Shown in pieces: positions 26,005 to 33,980 of a DNA stretch of 64,000 bases (the first letter of the stretch is position 1; every line of letters begins with the position of its first letter). Both the position numbers and the translations under genes were made by a program. Where the stretch lies: NCBI GenBank assembly GCA_963766295.1, contig CAVXYW010000002.1:1426001-1490000 (forward strand). Direction: 5' to 3'. The stretch is from JBBDRJ01 sp963766295. GTDB lineage: Bacteria > Actinomycetota > JAICYB01. The notes beneath the pieces are model-generated. The model was not told where the DNA came from. It worked only from the letters and a program-made list of their open reading frames with translations, and did not search any database.

Positions 26005-27050
26005 GCGATCGCTTTAGCAACTCGGGCGAAGGCGTCGATAGCACTACTCACACCTTCTGTATCGACGTCCTTGTGAGTAACGAAGCGCACAACGGTTGGT
26101 GAGTTCGGGCCGGCGAGGATCCCTTCGCCCCTCAATGCCTTTATGAGCGTTCGCGAATCGGTGTTCATCGCCGCGGCATCGACCATCACCATGTTCGTTT
26201 GAACCAGGTCGAGGATGACCGCGGTCGGCGCGGTGCCGGCGATGCCTTCCGCCAACGTGCGCGCGTTGGCGTGGTCTTCAGCGAGCCGATCGACCATTTT
26301 CTCGATGCCGATGATCCCCGCCGCAGCGACGATCCCAGCCTGCCGCATGGCGCCCCCGAAGATCCGCCGGAAGCGCCAGCCTTCCTTCACGGCATCTTCG
26401 CGTCCGCACACGAGAGATCCCATCGGAGCGGCTAGACCTTTGTAGAGCGAGAGAGTCACCAGGTCGAAGGGCGCCGCGTAATCGCGCATCGATGTACCAG
26501 TTGCGACCGATGCGTTGAACAGCCGTGCGCCGTCGCAGAACACGGGAAGGCCGGCGTCATGGGCGACGTCGGCGACAGCTTCCGCGTCCTTGAGGGACGT
26601 GATCGTTCCGCCACCGGCGTTGTGCGTGTTCTCGACCGCGACCAGTACGCTCCGCGGCTGGTACGGGTCGGCTGGACGAAGAGCAGCTTCGACTTCGCCG
26701 GCTTGCAGGACTCCGTGATTGCTGGCCAGTCCACGCAGCTGCACCTGCGACAGCATCGCGATAGCTCCGGCTTCGTGATGGATCAGGTGGCAATCTTGCT
26801 CGCAGATCACTTCCCCACCCGGGGCCGAGAGCACCTTCACCGCGATCTGGTTGGCCATGGAGCCGGTCGGGACGAACAACGCAGCTTCGGCTCCCAAGAC
26901 CTCGCATGCGAGCTCCTGCAGCCGATTGACCGTGGGGTCCTCGCCGTAGCAGTCGTCGCCTACCTCGGCTCGTGCCATCGCGTGGCGCATCTCGTTCGTC
27001 GGCGTGGTGACGGTGTCGGAACGGAGGTCGACGAATCCGTTGGCCGTCAT
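26001..27050 (-). CDS. Low-specificity threonine aldolase
   Basis: This 349-residue PLP enzyme of the beta-eliminating lyase family starts MTANGFVDLRSDTVTTPT, the classic N-terminal signature, and has GDDCYGEDPTVNRLQ, FVPTGSMANQ, HHEAGA, ENTHNAGGG, FCDGARLFNA and the PLP lysine in SLYKGLAAPMGS. It cleaves L-threonine or allo-threonine to glycine and acetaldehyde. The ATG overlaps the stop of the upstream membrane protein (ATGA). A longer in-frame stretch upstream is antisense-like and was not used. Confidence 0.93.
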   Translation of the reverse strand: MTANGFVDLRSDTVTTPTNEMRHAMARAEVGDDCYGEDPTVNRLQELACEVLGAEAALFVPTGSMANQIAVKVLSAPGGEVICEQDCHLIHHEAGAIAMLSQVQLRGLASNHGVLQAGEVEAALRPADPYQPRSVLVAVENTHNAGGGTITSLKDAEAVADVAHDAGLPVFCDGARLFNASVATGTSMRDYAAPFDLVTLSLYKGLAAPMGSLVCGREDAVKEGWRFRRIFGGAMRQAGIVAAAGIIGIEKMVDRLAEDHANARTLAEGIAGTAPTAVILDLVQTNMVMVDAAAMNTDSRTLIKALRGEGILAGPNSPTVVRFVTHKDVDTEGVSSAIDAFARVAKAIA

Positions 27051-27427
27051 CGGTAGTCGTCGTCGAGATTGAAGATCGGACGTCCGAGCATGTAGCCGAG
27101 TCCGAGGCTCGCGACGAGCAGAATAGCGGGCCCGATCCATCCGCCTTCGTTGGACGTCAGGACGGCGACCAGCGCGAGCGCACCCAACCCGACGTTGCCG
27201 ACAGCAACTACCAGCGCGAGCGAGCGACCCCAACGCCGGATACGCCACATACCTATGGTCGTAGCCGCAGTGAAGATCGCGAACGTGAACAGTCCTGTCC
27301 GGATCTCTTTCTCGGTCAGCGCGCGAATGAAGAGAAAGAGGATGAACAACGTCACGGCGGCGAACAGGCCCGACATCCAACGGAAGGCCAAACGCGTCGA
27401 ACGATCAACCAAAGAAGACTTCAGCAA
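27047..27427 (-). CDS. Four-helix membrane protein
   Basis: The protein of up to 126 residues has four hydrophobic segments (about residues 19-35, 44-58, 68-87 and 95-111) and short loops, ending IFNLDDDYR. No family is recognised. The listed start is a TTG at 27427 that overlaps pfkA by 23 bases; a TTG at 27412 with a shorter overlap, or the internal ATG before SGLFAAV, are also possible. It is coupled by ATGA to the threonine aldolase gene. Confidence 0.6.
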   Translation of the reverse strand: MLKSSLVDRSTRLAFRWMSGLFAAVTLFILFLFIRALTEKEIRTGLFTFAIFTAATTIGMWRIRRWGRSLALVVAVGNVGLGALALVAVLTSNEGGWIGPAILLVASLGLGYMLGRPIFNLDDDYR

Positions 27428-28436
27428 CCTCGTAGATCTTCGGGTCGACGGTCTTCAACTCGGCCGTCGCCTCTTCAAGGGGCACCGTAACGATGTCCAC
27501 TCCTCTGAGCGCCACCATCACGCCGAATTCGCCGCGATTCACCGCATCGATCGCTGCGACACCGAAACGCGTCGCGAGCACACGATCGAAAGCCGTCGGC
27601 GTACCGCCGCGCTGGACGTGACCGAGACTGGTCACTCTGGTCTCGTAGCCCGTGCGCTGCTCGAACTCTTGCGCGACGAGGTTGCCGACACCGCCGAGAC
27701 GCTCGTGGCCGAACTCGTCCTTCTCCCCCGTTTGAGTTTCCAGCGTTCCCTCTTCGGGTGTCGCGCCTTCGGCGACGACGACGATCGAGAAGTAGCGTCC
27801 TTTCGCCTTCCGTCTTCTTGATCGTCTTGGCGACCTCATCGATGTCGAAGGGCCGCTCGGGGATCAGGATCACGTCCGCGCCTCCGGCGAGGCCCGAGTA
27901 CGTCGCGATCCACCCGGCGTGACGTCCCATCACCTCGACGACCATCACTCGGTGGTGCGATTCGGCCGTCGTGTGCAAGCCGGTCGATCGCTTCAGTGGC
28001 GATCTGCACCGCGGTGTCGAAGCCGAACGTGTAGTCGGTGCCGGACAGATCGTTGTCGATCGTCTTCGGAACGCCGACGATCGTTCACGCCTTCGGTCGC
28101 GAGCTTGGCGGCCGCACCAAGCGTGTCCTCGCCGCCGATGGGGATCAGAGCATCGACCTTGTGCGCGCGCAGGTTCTCGACCACACGCGTCGATCCCCCC
28201 TCCTCTTTGAAGGGATTGGTGCGCGACGTGCCGAGGATCGTTCCGCCGCGAGGAAGGATGCCGCGCGTCGACTCGATAGTGAGTGCCTCGACGTCGTCCT
28301 CGAGCGGTCCTCGCCAGCCGTCCTTGAAACCGAGGATGGCGTGGCCGTAGTCGTCGATCCCCCGGCGGACGATCCCGCGGATGACCGCGTTTAGTCCAGG
28401 GGCGTCACCTCCGCCGGTAAGTACGCCTACGCGCAT
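27405..28436 (-). pseudogene. pfkA: 6-phosphofructokinase split by three +1 frameshifts
   Basis: The frame opens with MRVGVLTGGGDAPGLNAVIR and PIGGEDTLGAA, clear ATP-PFK motifs, then breaks. One extra G near 28082 separates LATEGVN from VGVPKTIDNDLSGTDYTFGF; a second near 27976 separates EAIDRL from HTTAESHHRVMVVEVMGRHA; a third near 27810 separates TIKKT from KAKGRYFSIVVVAEGATPEE. After the third the original frame is restored and runs to the natural end (LGHVQRGGTPTAFDRVLATR). All protein segments are well conserved, so either the damage is very recent or the three bases are assembly errors. As written, translation stops at 27993 after 147 residues. If intact, the product phosphorylates fructose 6-phosphate. 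Confidence 0.88.
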
Positions 28437-28495
28437 GACTCAGTCATTGTTCCAAAGCCGCTGCCACCGGTGAGGCGCTCTTTGCCGAAGCGTTG

Positions 28496-28870
28496 ATGGG
28501 TAAGGTGTTGCCCGTGCCGCGCCGACCCAAACGCGCAGAAGAAGCTCCTGCTCCACCGGGACGGGAGCCGGAAGAGCTCGTCCGGCTGTATCTGCACGCT
28601 CAGAACCTGGAGCAGATGCACCGATTCGACGAAGCCATCGCTCTTTACGAGGAAGCGCTCGCCGCAAAGTTCGACGCTGCCGGCCCGTACGACCGTCTGA
28701 TCGGGATCTACCGGGCACGGAATATGCACGCCGAGGTTGTCCGCGTTGCGGAGGCTGCACTGGTGAACGTCCGGACTTTCGATGACAAGCGTGCCTGGTA
28801 CCAGGCGATGAAGGACGGCGCCGAGGGCCTTCTGGATGACGAACCCGACTCTCGGGGAGCCGAGTTCTAG
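28496..28870 (+). CDS. Small TPR-like protein
   Basis: The 124-residue protein has a basic, Pro-rich start and then helical hairpins resembling tetratricopeptide repeats (YLHAQNLEQMHRFDEAIALY, EEALAAKFDAAGPYDRLIGI, YRARNMHAEVVRVAEAALVN). Such domains mediate protein contacts. It ends three bases before glpK and may be co-transcribed with it. The partner is unknown. An upstream TTG at 28493 is an alternative start. Confidence 0.6.
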   Translation: MGKVLPVPRRPKRAEEAPAPPGREPEELVRLYLHAQNLEQMHRFDEAIALYEEALAAKFDAAGPYDRLIGIYRARNMHAEVVRVAEAALVNVRTFDDKRAWYQAMKDGAEGLLDDEPDSRGAEF

Positions 28871-28873
28871 CCG

Positions 28874-30367
28874 TTGCCGTCCGTTCTCGCGATCGATGCA
28901 GGGACGACCGGGGTCACGGCGCTGATCGTCGGCGACGATGCACGTATCCACGCCACCGGATACCGCGAGTTCGGACAGCACTTTCCAAAACCCGGATGGG
29001 TTGAACACGACGCCGAGGAGATCTGGGACGCAACATTGGCTGCGGTCGAGGAATGCCTCGAGTCCGCACGCATGCGAGCCGAACACATCGCCGCCATCGG
29101 GATCACGAATCAACGCGAGACCGCCGTCGTGTGGGACCGCGCCACGTCGAAGCCCATCGCCAACGCGATCGTGTGGCAGTGTCGGCGGACCGCGGCCCGG
29201 TGCGACGAACTACGAGCAGCTGGACACGAGCCTCGCATCCGCGAGCTGACCGGCCTGGTCTCCGACGCGTACTTCTCCGGCACCAAGGTCGAGTGGCTCC
29301 TCGACAGCGTCGAGGGTGCGCGAACGCGAGCCGAGCGATCGGACGAACTGGCCTTCGGGACGATCGACAGCTGGCTGGTCTGGAAGCTCACCGGCGGAGC
29401 CGTCCACGCGACGGATCCGTCCAATGCATCGCGAACGATGCTCTACGACATACATCGCCTTGAGTGGTCCAACGAGCTCTGCAACTTGTTACGCGTCCCG
29501 ATGAGCGTTCTGCCGGAAGTCAAGCCCTCTAGCGGAAGGTTCGGCGTGACCGATCCGGATGCGTTCCTCGGCGCGGAACTTCCCGTTTCCGGCATAGCCG
29601 GCGACCAACAGGCTGCTTTGTTCGGCCAGGGGTGTTACGAAGCCGGACGATCTAAGAACACGTACGGAACCGGTTCGTTCCTTCTTTTCAACTCCGGTCA
29701 GACACCGCCGCCCGTTGAAGAAGGTCTGCTTTCAACGGTGGCGTGGACGATCGACGGACGAACCAGCTACGCACTCGAGGGAGCGATCTTCGTCACCGGT
29801 GCCGCACTGAACTGGCTGCGCGACGGCTTGGGAATCATCGACGACTTCGCAGAAGCCGAACCCCTTGCTTCTTCGGTTGAGGATACGGACGGCGTCGTTT
29901 TCGTCCCCGCCCTTACCGGGCTCGGCTCCCCATACTGGGATCCGTACGCGCGCGGGACGATCGTCGGTCTCACGCGAGGGACGCAAAAAGAACACATCGT
30001 GCGCGCGGCGATCGAAGCGATGGCTCATCAGTCGCAAGACGTCCTCGAAGCGATGGCCAAGGCCACCGGGAGTTCGCCGACAGAGTTGCGCGTTGACGGC
30101 GGTGCTGTGCGGATGGATCTGCTGTGCCGCTTGCAAGCGGACATCTCTCAGATCCCTGTGCTTCGTCCCGTCGTGCGCGAGACAACGGCGTTGGGAGCAG
30201 CCTTCCTAGCCGGCTTGGCGGAAGGTGTTTGGGACGGTTTCGAGGCACTCGAAAGAGCTTGGGGTCTTGACCGCCGGTTCGAACCATCGATGGACGCAGA
30301 TCGCCGCTCCACGGAACGCAAGCGTTGGCTTCGTGCTGTCGATCGATCGCGGGCTTGGGAGAGCTAA
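28874..30367 (+). CDS. glpK: Glycerol kinase
   Basis: The 497-residue FGGY-family kinase shows AIDAGTTGVTALIV at the start, GITNQRETAVVWDR, SGTKVEWLLD, AFGTIDSWLVWKLTGG, IAGDQQAALFGQ and the C-terminal LRVDGGAVRMDLLCRLQADI. These match glycerol kinase rather than xylulokinase or gluconokinase. It makes sn-glycerol 3-phosphate from glycerol, and the convergent next gene is a glycerophosphate-type acyltransferase. Start is a TTG, three bases after the previous stop. Confidence 0.93.
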   Translation: MPSVLAIDAGTTGVTALIVGDDARIHATGYREFGQHFPKPGWVEHDAEEIWDATLAAVEECLESARMRAEHIAAIGITNQRETAVVWDRATSKPIANAIVWQCRRTAARCDELRAAGHEPRIRELTGLVSDAYFSGTKVEWLLDSVEGARTRAERSDELAFGTIDSWLVWKLTGGAVHATDPSNASRTMLYDIHRLEWSNELCNLLRVPMSVLPEVKPSSGRFGVTDPDAFLGAELPVSGIAGDQQAALFGQGCYEAGRSKNTYGTGSFLLFNSGQTPPPVEEGLLSTVAWTIDGRTSYALEGAIFVTGAALNWLRDGLGIIDDFAEAEPLASSVEDTDGVVFVPALTGLGSPYWDPYARGTIVGLTRGTQKEHIVRAAIEAMAHQSQDVLEAMAKATGSSPTELRVDGGAVRMDLLCRLQADISQIPVLRPVVRETTALGAAFLAGLAEGVWDGFEALERAWGLDRRFEPSMDADRRSTERKRWLRAVDRSRAWES

Positions 30368-31092
30368 GCGGCCGAAACCGGCTGCAGCTCTCGCTCTTTG
30401 GGTTTGGCTGCTTTGCCCGCGTATTGGTCGCGGTACTCCTGTCCCGATAGCTCGCAGATCCGGAACATCAGCTCGTCGACGAAGGCTCGCAGCGCCAAGG
30501 GATCGTCGCCGATGCGGTCGCGATCGATCGAGATCGATTTTCCGAACCGGACGATGACGTCGCCGCGCAGATTGGGGATCTTCTTCTCTTTCGGCATGAT
30601 CTCTCTGGTGCCGATCAGGCCGGCGGGGATCACCGGCGCGTTGGCTTCGGCAGCCATCCGTGCAACACCGGTCTTTCCTCGGTAGCAGACTCCGTCCGGA
30701 GACCGAGTTCCTTCCGGGTAGATGCCGAGCAAACCGCCACGATTGAGCACACGCATGCCGGCCTCGAGAGCATTGCTTGCCTTGGCCGAGTCCTCTCGAC
30801 GGACGGGGATCTGGCCGCCGAGCTCGAACAGCCAGCGAGTGCGCCACTTGTCCCAGTACTCGGCTTTCGCGAGATAAGTCATTCGGCGTGCGACGACGGT
30901 CGGGATGATGAACGAGTCGAGGAACGAGATGTGGTTAGCCGCAACGATGGCATTACCGCTTTCTGGAACGTTCTCGAGGCCTTCCACGCGCAGGCGGTAC
31001 ATGCGCTTGACGGAACCGCCGATGATGAACTTCAGTACCGGATAGGCAGCACGGCTATAACGCGGGAACAACTGATCGACCGGTTCTTTCAT
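30364..31092 (-). CDS. 1-acyl-sn-glycerol-3-phosphate acyltransferase family protein
   Basis: The 242-residue PlsC-family protein has the HX4D active site in ANHISFLDSF and the substrate-binding YPEGTRSPDG, with an N-terminal hydrophobic segment around FIIGGSVKRMY and the IPVRR motif. It would acylate lysophosphatidate (or a related acceptor) in phospholipid synthesis at the membrane. The ATG at 31092 is preceded by AGGGGTG. The gene overlaps the end of glpK by four bases in convergent orientation. Confidence 0.88.
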   Translation of the reverse strand: MKEPVDQLFPRYSRAAYPVLKFIIGGSVKRMYRLRVEGLENVPESGNAIVAANHISFLDSFIIPTVVARRMTYLAKAEYWDKWRTRWLFELGGQIPVRREDSAKASNALEAGMRVLNRGGLLGIYPEGTRSPDGVCYRGKTGVARMAAEANAPVIPAGLIGTREIMPKEKKIPNLRGDVIVRFGKSISIDRDRIGDDPLALRAFVDELMFRICELSGQEYRDQYAGKAAKPKERELQPVSAA

Positions 31093-31224
31093 GACTACAC
31101 CCCTCGCAGAAACGGAGCCCGCTGAACGCCTGGCCCGGTACCCGATACTGGGCACCTCACAAACTCCCCAATATTGAGTATGCCCCAGTCTCCGAGATTT
31201 CTTGCCCCCGGTGGTTACAGCGCT

Positions 31225-31950
31225 GTGAACGCCAAGAAACGAATTCGTTCCATCCTCCGGGCTCTGGCCAGGACGTATGGGTCTATACGCACATGGCTCG
31301 ACTACAAGAATCCTTACGAACTCTTGATCGCCACGATCATGTCGGCCCAGACCACCGACGACATGGTCAACAAGGTCACACCCGTGCTCTTCGAGCGGTA
31401 CCCGACGCCGGAAGTGTTAGCGGCGGCTAACCCGGCAGACGTCGAGGCGATCATCAAGCCCACCGGTTTCTACAGGAACAAGACGAAGTCGATCATCGGG
31501 TGCGCGAGAAAGATCGTGGAGGATTTCGGGGGCGAGGTGCCCCGGACGATCGAAGAGTTGATCACGCTGCCCGGGGTTGCGCGCAAGACGGCGAACGTAG
31601 TGCTTGCAAATGTATGGCCTCGTCCGGAATCTGATCACGGGATATTCGTCGACACCCACATCCGCCGCGTAAGCCAGCGTTTGGGACTAACCCCGCACGA
31701 AGACCCGGTCAAGATCGAGCGCGATCTGATGGAGCTGCTGCCCGAGAGCGCGTGGGTCGACGTCCCGCATCAGATGATCCTGCTCGGACGAGGCCCATGC
31801 GACGCACGACGGCCCGATCACGATGTGTGTCCGCTGCTTCGGTGGTGCCCAACTGGTCAAGCCGTTAAAGCGGAGGGTCCCCCGATAATTGATGACCGGG
31901 TAAGAAAGGGGCGAGCACCTCCTGCAAAGCGGGGCCGGCGACCTCGGTGA
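31225..31950 (+). CDS. nth: Endonuclease III (DNA glycosylase/AP lyase) with altered Fe-S motif
   Basis: The 241-residue protein has the endonuclease III core: LIATIMSAQTTDDMVNKV, GFYRNKTKSI, the helix-hairpin-helix with catalytic Lys in LPGVARKTANVVLAN, and the catalytic Asp in FVDTHIRRVSQRLGL. The C-terminal cluster region reads CDARRPDHDVCPLLRWC, so the expected second Cys (C-x6-C-x2-C-x5-C) is a His. The GTG at 31225 gives VNAKKRIRSIL. It removes oxidised pyrimidines. The basic tail after the cluster overlaps the convergent GTPase gene by 86 bases. Confidence 0.9.
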   Translation: MNAKKRIRSILRALARTYGSIRTWLDYKNPYELLIATIMSAQTTDDMVNKVTPVLFERYPTPEVLAAANPADVEAIIKPTGFYRNKTKSIIGCARKIVEDFGGEVPRTIEELITLPGVARKTANVVLANVWPRPESDHGIFVDTHIRRVSQRLGLTPHEDPVKIERDLMELLPESAWVDVPHQMILLGRGPCDARRPDHDVCPLLRWCPTGQAVKAEGPPIIDDRVRKGRAPPAKRGRRPR

Positions 31951-33133
31951 GCTCACCGTAGGCGCGAACAACCGGCCGCGTTTCGCCTGTGAGGATCGTG
32001 GACGGATCTGCGTTCGACGCCCACAAGATGGCATCGCCCGGCGTGGCGATGACGCTGGCTACAAAGTCCTCGATCTCTTCGGGTGTGCGGCCAAGGGACG
32101 GGATCACCGCTCCGATGTGCGGCTGTTGACTCAGCGTCGCGGCGATCGCGCCCACAGCGAACGGACGCGGATCTACAACGCCGCACCGGAATCTTTTTGC
32201 GGCAACGGCACCGGCGCCGGCAGCCAAGCCTCCCAACACGAGGCTCGGCGCATCTTCGACGATCACGACGCCCTTATCCATCAGTTCGTTGCCGGCGGAT
32301 ACACCGACCGCGAGATCGGCCAGGATCACCCGGGCATCGGGATTGGTCTCGCGCACCCACTGCTCTGTTGCTTGCGTTCGACTGGCCGTTGCGGAGTCCG
32401 CCTTGGTGAGGACGACGACATCCGCAGTGGCGATGTGCTCCTCGGCTCCCGCGGGCGGAGTACGCAAAAGGTCGACAGCAACCAGATGAAGGTCGGGTTC
32501 GATCCACGGTCTCGCCGCACCGCCGCCGTCCCACACCACGACACCTCCGTCCCCGGCTTCCCTTGCGGCCGCGCGAAGAACACCTTCCGGGTCCAGGCCG
32601 GATGCGATGGAGATGCCGGCGCCAACGAGGGGCGCGAGTTCCTCGCGCTCCTCGAGTGGGCGCGCCGAATGCGACAACGCATCCGGACTACTGATGACGC
32701 TCGCCTCGAAGCGATCCCACAAAAGGAGGTTCGCGATCGGGTGACGGGCGCACGCGACGCGCACGCTCGAGCGCAAAAGCGCTCTAGCAACGCGGCGCGT
32801 CAGCGCCGTCTTCCCCGAACCCGTAGTCGCGCTCGAAACCGCAACGACACGAATGCCGTCCGGCGGAGAAAGAACGGGAGCCGCCTCACGAGCAAGTGGA
32901 ACGCCGCGAGATTCTGCCCAGGACTCGATCGCAGCTGCCGTCGCCGACTCACACGGCTGGAGACGGACGCGATCGACGTCGAGGTCGGCTGGGATCCGAT
33001 CAGCCGGAAACACGCGAAGACCGGAGGGCGTCTCGGCCGGTCCGGCCAGCCCCTCGCAGGCCAGAGCAACGGCATCCGAAGACGCGGCAGTGACCAGGAC
33101 GCTCCCGCCCTCTCCGGCGATGAGTTCGCGCAT
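31865..33133 (-). CDS. COG2403 GTPase, cyclic 2,3-diphosphoglycerate synthetase-like
   Basis: The 422-residue protein matches, from N- to C-terminus, the predicted GTPase family that includes archaeal cyclic 2,3-diphosphoglycerate synthetase: a P-loop TTGSGKTALTRR near residue 103, CARHPIANLLLW, ARPLEEREELAPLV, VVVWDGGGAARPWIEPDLHL, VVLTKADSA (base specificity), VIVEDAPSLVLGG, and VDPRPFAVGAIAATLSQQPH followed by IGAVIPSLG. The N-terminal part is degenerate relative to family members that carry a dinucleotide-type fold there. The biochemical role in bacteria is not established. Start is an ATG; assignment is from remembered family pattern. Confidence 0.7.
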   Translation of the reverse strand: MRELIAGEGGSVLVTAASSDAVALACEGLAGPAETPSGLRVFPADRIPADLDVDRVRLQPCESATAAAIESWAESRGVPLAREAAPVLSPPDGIRVVAVSSATTGSGKTALTRRVARALLRSSVRVACARHPIANLLLWDRFEASVISSPDALSHSARPLEEREELAPLVGAGISIASGLDPEGVLRAAAREAGDGGVVVWDGGGAARPWIEPDLHLVAVDLLRTPPAGAEEHIATADVVVLTKADSATASRTQATEQWVRETNPDARVILADLAVGVSAGNELMDKGVVIVEDAPSLVLGGLAAGAGAVAAKRFRCGVVDPRPFAVGAIAATLSQQPHIGAVIPSLGRTPEEIEDFVASVIATPGDAILWASNADPSTILTGETRPVVRAYGELTEVAGPALQEVLAPFLPGHQLSGDPPL

Positions 33134-33162
33134 GAGGTGTCATCGTAGTTAGCCTTCGGCGC

Positions 33163-33957
33163 ATGACGAATCCGAATCAGAAACCCGTTCTAGTCGGCGC
33201 CGACGGCCATATCGCAACGCTCACATTGAACGTCCCCGACAAGCGCAACGCGATGTCCGAAGAGATGACGGAGGCCTTCCCCCATGCCATTGAGGAATTG
33301 AAATCCATGGGAGATATCAGGGCTGTGATCGTCACCGGTTCCGGTTCGGCCTTCTGCGCCGGCGGCGACCTCGACTTCCTGCATACGGGCGAGACCGATG
33401 TCCCCTTCCTGCGCGAAAAGATGACTTCCTTCTACCCGCGATTCCTCTCTTTGCTCGATCTCGACATACCGACCATCGCTGCCATCAACGGACCGGCGAT
33501 CGGTGCCGGGCTTTGCCTGGCTTTGATGTGCGACATGCGCGTTGCCGCCGTCGAGGCGCCACTCGGTATGACCTTCGTACGCATCGGCCTGCATCCGGGA
33601 ATGGTCGCCACCGCACTGCTGAGCCGCGCCGTCTCGCACACTTGGGCCGCCGAGCTCCTCTACACCGGCCGCATCGTTACTGGGGCCGAGGCGCTCCACA
33701 TGGGATTGGTGAACAGGGCCGTCCCGGCCGACCGGCTGATCATCGAGGCCCGCGCTCTTGCCGAGCAGGTCGCGTCGAACGGACCGCTGGCACTCCGGTA
33801 CGTAAAGCAGGGACTGCGACTCGCTTTCCGTGAAATGACGGAGAAGGCATCGGCCTGGGAAGGCTTCGCCCAACCGGTGACGATGGCCACCGAGGACGTC
33901 CAAGAAGGTCTGCGGGCGATCCGCGAGCGGCGGGCACCTGACTTCAAAGGTCGCTAG
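33163..33957 (+). CDS. Enoyl-CoA hydratase/isomerase family protein
   Basis: The 264-residue crotonase-family protein has LTLNVPDKRNAMS, GSAFCAGGDLDFL, INGPAIGAGLCLALMCDMRV, GMTFVRIGLHPGM and the C-terminal RAIRERRAPDFKGR. The oxyanion-hole glycines are conserved, but the two classical catalytic glutamates are not both evident, so hydratase activity is uncertain. It lies alone upstream of ligD, with which no functional link is apparent. Confidence 0.9.
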   Translation: MTNPNQKPVLVGADGHIATLTLNVPDKRNAMSEEMTEAFPHAIEELKSMGDIRAVIVTGSGSAFCAGGDLDFLHTGETDVPFLREKMTSFYPRFLSLLDLDIPTIAAINGPAIGAGLCLALMCDMRVAAVEAPLGMTFVRIGLHPGMVATALLSRAVSHTWAAELLYTGRIVTGAEALHMGLVNRAVPADRLIIEARALAEQVASNGPLALRYVKQGLRLAFREMTEKASAWEGFAQPVTMATEDVQEGLRAIRERRAPDFKGR

Positions 33958-33968
33958 CCTCTCCGCAC

Positions 33969-33974
33969 TAACCT
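33969..33974 (+). promoter_or_regulatory. -10 box of a probable leaderless ligD transcript
   Basis: TAACCT ends six bases before the GTG of ligD, placing the transcription start at the start codon. There is no Shine-Dalgarno sequence before the GTG. No convincing -35 box is seen. Confidence 0.4.
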
Positions 33975-33980
33975 CGTGTA

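Noticed and set aside
27051..27380. N-terminal extension of threonine aldolase to 459 residues
   Set aside because: The family signature FVDLRSDTVT starts at 27050; the upstream part overlaps a four-helix membrane protein in another frame.
31140..31188. Imperfect inverted repeat (CTGGGCA ... TGCCCCAG) before nth
   Set aside because: The arms differ in length and the loop is about 30 bases, so pairing is weak and no function could be supported.
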